Shown here piece after piece: positions 7,290-12,533 of a stretch of DNA of 12,533 nucleotides. This DNA is from Euryarchaeota archaeon UBA19 (GTDB lineage Archaea; Thermoplasmatota; Poseidoniia; Poseidoniales; Thalassarchaeaceae). How positions within the stretch are numbered: position 1 is the stretch's first letter; each line of letters starts with the position of its first letter. Made by a program: the position numbers and the translations under genes. The notes under the pieces were generated by a model that worked only from the letters and a program-made list of their open reading frames with translations, did no database searches and was not told the origin of the DNA. Where the stretch lies: positions 1-12,533 of the forward strand of contig DAPQ01000053.1 in the NCBI GenBank assembly GCA_002502175.1, in the 5' to 3' direction.

Positions 7290-10200
7290 ATGAACACCAA
7301 ACTTGTTCGTACAATATCGATTGCCCTACTGATGATAGTATCAACACAAATTGCCATGCTGGACACAGACGTTCAGGAGAAGTTGGACGATAAAGTGATG
7401 ATAGCATCTGTCGTTTCCGTCCCAGCCTCGGGATGTCTCGGTGATGATGCATGTACCGGAGTAGATGCCGGTATTACAATGGCCGATATAATCGACCTAA
7501 CACCTGGTGTCACATTCACGCCTTCCGCAACCGGAACAGACACCACATTCTCCGGATATCTGCCAACTTACGGATGGGGAGCAACTGGAAATGACATTTA
7601 CATGCTTAGCGTCCCTTGGGGATATTCCGTTGAGGCAATAACCACTTGGGAAGACACTCCTGGGTCAGGTACATCGGTTCAGGATTTGATTTACATCACT
7701 GGAATCTATACCTGTGATACTTTCGATCTTGGGCTTTACGGAGGTATCTCAACATTCACAACAGATTGTGGTGTAGACGATAACTACGGTTCTTCCTGGG
7801 GCGGAAGTCCAACAATGTCCGGAGATTCAGCATCCACAATTGGAACAGATGTCGGTGGGCAAGACATCTTCATCCAAATTTACTGCTGGGATTGCGGTTG
7901 GTACTCCAACCCTCAAATCACAGACTATGATTTGACAATCAGAGTAACTCCTTCCGATGGTGGAGAGGGAGATTACGGTTCTTCGACTTCGAGCACCACA
8001 ACTCCAGATCCTACTCTGTACTCCTGCGACCACCCATCTGCTACAGCAACTGAGTGTCTCGAACAACCGAATCTAATTGACGAATTCCACACTAACTTCA
8101 CAGGATTTGTAACAGGATACGATGAGGGTGGAGCAAATGCTTTCGATTCATACACGATTGATATCCCAGCAAATCATGACGCTACAGTCAGCCTAACAAT
8201 TGATTGTTACTCCAACTGTGACGCATACTACTTCCAGTACGTCTATCTGTATACAGATGGTGATGGAAGCTATCAATCTACCAACACAGGTACTCTAATG
8301 AACGGCGCGTCTGGATTCGGAAATACTGGTATGTTTATCCTAGACCTTCCAATGTATGGTTACGTAGGTCCTACGTACGATTCCAAGACTTTCATTATTG
8401 CAGGTTCAGCCGCAGATACTTTCGATCTACAATTTAGAGCACCGTCCCCAAGCTGGATTTATTCTCAGGCTTCAGGATACACCTACACAGTGTCGGTTGA
8501 ATACACTCCAGCCGCTAACGCTCCATGCGCTACTTCTAACGACGGAGGCTCAGGCCTAGATGCGCCAGACGAAGACCCACTAACCAGCACAGAATCTACA
8601 ATTGTAGTCACTGGTGGCCAAATCACAGGTACAATCTGTCAAGACTATGATGACGAAGATTACTACCAAGTCTACGTTCCATCCGGTCAAGGAGTGTTCG
8701 CTACTCTCGAATGGGATGACTCTGATGATGAACTCTTTGAGGGCCTAGACTTCTCAATGACAGTCAACGACGGCTCGTCACTACGTTCAGTCATGTCCGC
8801 CACAAAGGACGATGCATCAATACAGGCTGTGTCTAGTAACACTAGTGGATTATTCATGCCAGGAACTATGGCTAGAGATCTTGAGTGTTCATTGGAATCA
8901 TTTGGTTCTGGAACCGATTCTTGTACAGTCACTCTAAACACTGGAGATATGCTTGACATTGAACTAGACACTAGGTCGTGGGGATCCGAGGTCATGGTGA
9001 CAGTCACCGAACCTGATGGTACTTCTACACAATATGGACGCAACCCTGGAGTATACGTATCGGGAACGTCAATTTATTTCGCGTCTAACTCATACTACGA
9101 TCTTGCAGCATGGGAATGGACAGCAGCAGGTACGTACACTGTATCTGTTACTGACTCATATGGTGATGGTTGCACCTGTACTCTTGAGGCTTACAGAAGC
9201 TACCCACCTACTCAGCAGGCTAACGACGTAGTGTTCGAGATCCTAGTTGATTCACTTCCAGAGGATACAGTTGTTAACTACACTATCAACTACGAATTCT
9301 TCAACGTCTTGATGCACCAAAACATGGTAATCCCTGACAGCGCTGCTGGTGCAGATACTACCAGTACAGCACCAGGAACATTGTACTCTGCTAATTATTC
9401 GTACACAGGATATCTACACGATGCTTGGGACTCTGAGGATTATTACGAGATATACATCCCTGAGAATTACGGAATAACTGTCTCAGTAGTAAGCGATGTG
9501 AAGAACGATATCGATCTATACTCCTCGTTCGGAAACAATCTCGGTGGTGCTGACCCTGCAGGTCCAATTACAATGGTGTACAATCCTGTAACAGGAGGTT
9601 CTACTGAAACAATTACCCTAGACGCGGTGGTTGGTTCTGGAATGTACACAATGATTGTCCAGATGTGGACTGTGGACAACGGACCTGACGCGGGTCAGGA
9701 TGACGCAGGTACTGGAGGCGATGCAGCTGACCACCACCTAGACTTCGGAACCAGTATGTGGTACCTTGGTGGTGTTCACTTCAATGATGGAACGACAGCC
9801 GATGGTACGGTTACATGGCTCAACGCTAGTACCCAAAACGCAACAGGTGTGCCTGTTGACGCATCAATGACTGGTACAATCAACCACGTTTGGGATCGTG
9901 TCGACGCATACAGACTAGCTATTCCAATGGGATACTATGCAAACATCACCGTGTCGAGCGATGACGACTCAGCAGTATCGGCTACAATTTTCCAACCTGA
10001 TGCTTATCATCAGCCATACACCAATGGAAATGAAGGAATTGTTGCCTACATCACCAACTTCGCGAATCCGTTGGAATCACAAACTACTCACTTCAATGAG
10101 GGAGAATTCGTATCAATTGACATCTGGTCATGGAATATGGTTGGAGACACTGATTTCGAGTATCAAATCGATATTGAGTGGGACGATATTGCAAACCTAC

Positions 10201-12533
10201 CATGTGCAGACGACGATGCTGGAACCTGCAGCGATGCACCAGATATCTACATCGATTGTTTATTGTATGGAGACTGTGATGATGGATTGATGATGAACAG
10301 TACAGTAGGTGTTAATCACACATTCACTGGCTGGGCTCACAGTGCTCTGGATTACAGAGACTTCTACAACTTCGATGTACCACAGGATTATGGAATTGAG
10401 ATTACAATGTATGCAGATACCTCTACAAGTTACTCGATGACTCTTTACTCATCAACAGGTAGCTTCCTAGATTCATGTTATGATTGTGATCCAGATGATG
10501 TGGGTACTAACAACAGCGCTTCCTTCACTGGTGGCGAGATAGTTGCTCTATACGTGCGCGCTAATACATATCACGACGAAACAACTGGATGGTACACCAT
10601 ATCCTACTACATATTCACTCTCGATACCGACGGTGATACGTGGTTAGATACAGAAGAAACAGATTGTGCCGCAGCATCTACCACAGGTGCTACATACGAT
10701 CCATTGGACAACACAAGCTATCCGCCTGACAACGATGCAGACGGAATCTGCGACGAGTTAGATCCAGATGATGACAACGACGGTATTGACGACACATTAG
10801 ATCAGTTCCCATTCGATCAGAATGAGTCTGGTGACCTTGATGGAGATAACATTGGAGACAATGCAGACGATGACATCGATGGCGATGGTTGGCTGAATGA
10901 TGACGAAACCGACTGTCTGACCGATGCGTTTGATGCAGCAAGCTTCCCTGCAGATATGGATATGGATGGAATTTGTGACCCTCTAGACCTAGATATGGAT
11001 GGGGATGGAGTTGCTAATGATGCAGACTACTACCCAGCAGACGGTGGTGCGAGTGTCAACACAGATGGTGACGAATATCCAGACGAAATCCATCCAGGAT
11101 GGACTGAAAACGCTTCAGCATACCTGTACGACCCAGATAATTCACTCTTCGAAACTACCTTGATGGCTGATTCTGATGACGACAACGATGGTTATTTGGA
11201 TACTCACGAAGTAGATTGTATGTCTGACCCATTAGTCTCTACAAACGTACCAATCGATTCAGACGGCGACGGTATTTGCGACGTAAATGACGATGACATC
11301 GACGGTGACGGCGTGTCAAATGATGACGACGCATTCCCACTATCTGCTTGTGCTGCTGTAGATACTGATGGCGACGGATACCCTGACTCTCTTGTCGCGG
11401 ATTGTGCAACTAACCTCGTAGAAGATCTAGACGACGATAACGATGGATTCAGCGACGTAGCTGATGCCTTCCCTCTAGACGTTACAGAGTGGTATGACAC
11501 AGACATGGACGGCATCGGTAACAATGCGGACCTGAATGATGATGGCGACGCATGGACTGACTCTGAGGAAGAGGACTGTGGAAGTGACCCATTAGATGGT
11601 GACTCAGTTCCTGCCGACTACGATGGAGACATGGTTTGTGACAAGTTAGACACGGATGATGACGGCGATGGTGTTGTGGACACATTGGACGCATTCCCAT
11701 TCGACGCATCCGAGTTTGCAGACAACGATGGTGACGGCCTAGGCGACTACGCTGATAGCGATGACGACAACGATGGCTGGTTGGATGACGAGGAGCCAAA
11801 CTGTGGCACTGACCCAATGGACGCCAACTCAGTTCCTGCGGACAATGACATGGATCACGACTGTGACATCTCGGACCAGGACGACGACAATGACGGAGTA
11901 TTGGACATCGATGATGACTTCCCAATGAATCCAGCTGAGTACCGTGACCTAGACGGCGATGGCATTGGCGACAATGCTGACAATGACGATGATGGTGATG
12001 GATGGCTAGACACTACAGAAGTTCTTTGCAGAAATGCAGCAGGTGGTGTTGGAGACCCGAACAACGCAGCAGTATTCCCAACTGACAACGAGACAGACCC
12101 TGGTGCAGACGGAATATACGGCACTGATGACGACATGCCTGACGTAATCAAGGGAGATGGTGTTTGTAACGCTCTAGACCCTGATGACGACAACGACGGC
12201 GTTCCAGACCCAGCAGTATACGTTCTAGATGCAAATGGCGTCTGTACAACCTGTGAGGATTGGGAGGACCACTTCCCATGGGACCCAACCGAACAATTCG
12301 ATGGTAACAACGATGGAAAGGGAGACAATGCAAACAAGTTGAGTCTCATGGATGATATTTCAGCCGAACCTCTTCCGTTTGTTGCAATAGGGCTCGTAAT
12401 CGCCCTTCTAGTCGGATTGGTTGCTAGAACTGCTGGCGGCCGTGAAGAAGTCGACGAATTCGATGACTACGACGAGACTGAAGAGTTCCTCGACGAAGAA
12501 GACGAAGAAGACGAAGAAGAGATCGAAGCTTGA
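7290..12533 (+). CDS. Giant surface protein: PPC-like repeats, thrombospondin type 3 repeats, C-terminal TM
   Basis: Secreted, membrane-anchored, probably calcium-stiffened surface protein of 1747 residues; adhesin, receptor or structural role is inferred, and no catalytic motif was found. Residues 1-24 are a signal peptide (MNTKLVRT, then a hydrophobic stretch). Six PPC-like beta-sandwich units share a core of D-x-Y, alternating hydrophobics and (I/V)-P-x-x-Y-G; the core prolines are 109, 293, 464, 724, 879 and 1031. An extra beta-rich, Cys-containing segment lies at about 535-640. Residues 1112-1683 are thrombospondin type 3 repeats with roughly 25 DxDxDG-like loops and regularly placed cysteines. 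A TM helix (about 1695-1713) is followed by Arg and a tail of about 30 residues, mostly Asp/Glu. ATG 7290 is chosen because the signal peptide starts there; in-frame GTGs at 7266 and 7281 lie upstream. The stop TGA is the last codon of the window. Phe codons lean more to TTC than in the protease. Closest expected database label: thrombospondin type 3 repeat-containing protein. Confidence 0.9.
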   Translation: MNTKLVRTISIALLMIVSTQIAMLDTDVQEKLDDKVMIASVVSVPASGCLGDDACTGVDAGITMADIIDLTPGVTFTPSATGTDTTFSGYLPTYGWGATGNDIYMLSVPWGYSVEAITTWEDTPGSGTSVQDLIYITGIYTCDTFDLGLYGGISTFTTDCGVDDNYGSSWGGSPTMSGDSASTIGTDVGGQDIFIQIYCWDCGWYSNPQITDYDLTIRVTPSDGGEGDYGSSTSSTTTPDPTLYSCDHPSATATECLEQPNLIDEFHTNFTGFVTGYDEGGANAFDSYTIDIPANHDATVSLTIDCYSNCDAYYFQYVYLYTDGDGSYQSTNTGTLMNGASGFGNTGMFILDLPMYGYVGPTYDSKTFIIAGSAADTFDLQFRAPSPSWIYSQASGYTYTVSVEYTPAANAPCATSNDGGSGLDAPDEDPLTSTESTIVVTGGQITGTICQDYDDEDYYQVYVPSGQGVFATLEWDDSDDELFEGLDFSMTVNDGSSLRSVMSATKDDASIQAVSSNTSGLFMPGTMARDLECSLESFGSGTDSCTVTLNTGDMLDIELDTRSWGSEVMVTVTEPDGTSTQYGRNPGVYVSGTSIYFASNSYYDLAAWEWTAAGTYTVSVTDSYGDGCTCTLEAYRSYPPTQQANDVVFEILVDSLPEDTVVNYTINYEFFNVLMHQNMVIPDSAAGADTTSTAPGTLYSANYSYTGYLHDAWDSEDYYEIYIPENYGITVSVVSDVKNDIDLYSSFGNNLGGADPAGPITMVYNPVTGGSTETITLDAVVGSGMYTMIVQMWTVDNGPDAGQDDAGTGGDAADHHLDFGTSMWYLGGVHFNDGTTADGTVTWLNASTQNATGVPVDASMTGTINHVWDRVDAYRLAIPMGYYANITVSSDDDSAVSATIFQPDAYHQPYTNGNEGIVAYITNFANPLESQTTHFNEGEFVSIDIWSWNMVGDTDFEYQIDIEWDDIANLPCADDDAGTCSDAPDIYIDCLLYGDCDDGLMMNSTVGVNHTFTGWAHSALDYRDFYNFDVPQDYGIEITMYADTSTSYSMTLYSSTGSFLDSCYDCDPDDVGTNNSASFTGGEIVALYVRANTYHDETTGWYTISYYIFTLDTDGDTWLDTEETDCAAASTTGATYDPLDNTSYPPDNDADGICDELDPDDDNDGIDDTLDQFPFDQNESGDLDGDNIGDNADDDIDGDGWLNDDETDCLTDAFDAASFPADMDMDGICDPLDLDMDGDGVANDADYYPADGGASVNTDGDEYPDEIHPGWTENASAYLYDPDNSLFETTLMADSDDDNDGYLDTHEVDCMSDPLVSTNVPIDSDGDGICDVNDDDIDGDGVSNDDDAFPLSACAAVDTDGDGYPDSLVADCATNLVEDLDDDNDGFSDVADAFPLDVTEWYDTDMDGIGNNADLNDDGDAWTDSEEEDCGSDPLDGDSVPADYDGDMVCDKLDTDDDGDGVVDTLDAFPFDASEFADNDGDGLGDYADSDDDNDGWLDDEEPNCGTDPMDANSVPADNDMDHDCDISDQDDDNDGVLDIDDDFPMNPAEYRDLDGDGIGDNADNDDDGDGWLDTTEVLCRNAAGGVGDPNNAAVFPTDNETDPGADGIYGTDDDMPDVIKGDGVCNALDPDDDNDGVPDPAVYVLDANGVCTTCEDWEDHFPWDPTEQFDGNNDGKGDNANKLSLMDDISAEPLPFVAIGLVIALLVGLVARTAGGREEVDEFDDYDETEEFLDEEDEEDEEEIEA
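7575..10619 (+). repeat. Six diverged PPC-like beta-sandwich domain repeats (protein level)
   Basis: Within the surface protein six units share the core (D/E)-x-Y-x-(hydrophobic)-x-(I/V)-P-x-x-Y-G followed by alternating beta-strand hydrophobics. Examples are EDYYEIYIPENYG (about 716-728), DAYRLAIPMGYY (872-883) and RDFYNFDVPQDYG (1023-1035). Core prolines are 184, 171, 260, 155 and 152 residues apart, so spacing is irregular and there is no obvious DNA-level repeat. PPC domains are usual accessory modules of secreted proteases; here they sit without a protease domain. Unit boundaries are approximate. Confidence 0.65.
10623..12338 (+). repeat. Thrombospondin type 3 calcium-binding repeat array
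   Basis: Residues 1112-1683 of the surface protein consist of roughly 25 Asp-rich loops of the DxDxDG type (DDDNDG, DIDGDG, DLDGDG and variants), the hallmark of thrombospondin type 3 repeats, which bind many calcium ions and form stiff stalks. A higher-order unit starts at each W/Y-x-(D/N)-x-x-E-x-x-C motif, with Cys codons at 10665, 10914, 11217, 11577, 11802 and 12027. The last two intervals are exactly 225 bp. Most units have a second Cys in (I/V)CD. It is a coding repeat, not a CRISPR or insertion sequence. Confidence 0.9.
12492..12518 (+). repeat. Three perfect tandem 9-bp repeats in the acidic tail
   Basis: GACGAAGAA occurs three times without change, encoding Asp-Glu-Glu three times in the cytoplasmic tail just before the stop. 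Copy-number change in 9-bp steps would keep the frame and alter tail length. Confidence 0.85.

Noticed and set aside
10623..12338. CRISPR-like or mobile repeat array
   Set aside because: The repeats are diverged, in frame, and encode thrombospondin type 3 loops; there are no short identical repeats with unique spacers, and no transposase or terminal inverted repeats.
11482..12349. Long minus-strand frames (147 and 164 codons) under the Asp-rich repeats
   Set aside because: Repetitive GAT/GAC codons read backwards give Ser-rich or His/Arg-rich low-complexity frames free of stops; there is no sign of real coding.

Overview
The window is a compact three-gene block, all on the + strand, from what looks like a marine planktonic archaeon. 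Marine Group II Euryarchaeota (Poseidoniales, Thermoplasmatota) is the best guess. The grounds are two giant secreted, membrane-anchored proteins built from calcium-loop and beta-sandwich modules, the absence of visible Shine-Dalgarno sequences, a TATA-like element close to one start, and dense N-glycosylation sequons. This assignment is inference, because no rRNA or marker gene is present. The window begins 6 nt before the first start codon and ends on the last stop codon.

Layout: (1) 7-6225 encodes a 2072-residue subtilisin-family (S8, pyrolysin/TPP II-like) serine protease. It has a signal peptide, a propeptide-like region, a catalytic domain with a complete D193/H395/S582 triad, a long beta-rich ectodomain with a PPC-type domain and Ig-like modules, one C-terminal transmembrane helix and an acidic cytoplasmic tail. 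(2) 6276-7130 encodes a full-length 3-hydroxyacyl-CoA (3-hydroxybutyryl-CoA type) dehydrogenase, a cytoplasmic NAD-dependent enzyme of fatty-acid/acyl-CoA metabolism. It lies close behind the protease with no promoter I can see. (3) 7131-7289 is the only real intergenic gap, with a T-rich possible terminator, a TATA-like box and a small inverted repeat next to the downstream start. (4) 7290-12533 encodes a 1747-residue surface protein: signal peptide, six PPC-like beta-sandwich repeats, a roughly 570-residue thrombospondin type 3 calcium-binding repeat stalk with regularly spaced cysteine pairs, one transmembrane helix and a strongly acidic tail.

How they may work together: the two giant proteins share the topology signal peptide, Ca-binding/beta-sandwich ectodomain, single C-terminal TM helix, acidic cytoplasmic tail. 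They could form a cell-surface apparatus for binding and degrading extracellular protein, with the dehydrogenase a metabolic neighbour rather than a mechanistic partner. That functional link is inference from architecture and adjacency only. I see no RNA genes, mobile elements, CRISPR arrays or clearly broken genes. Apart from the 159-nt gap there is no non-coding stretch worth describing.
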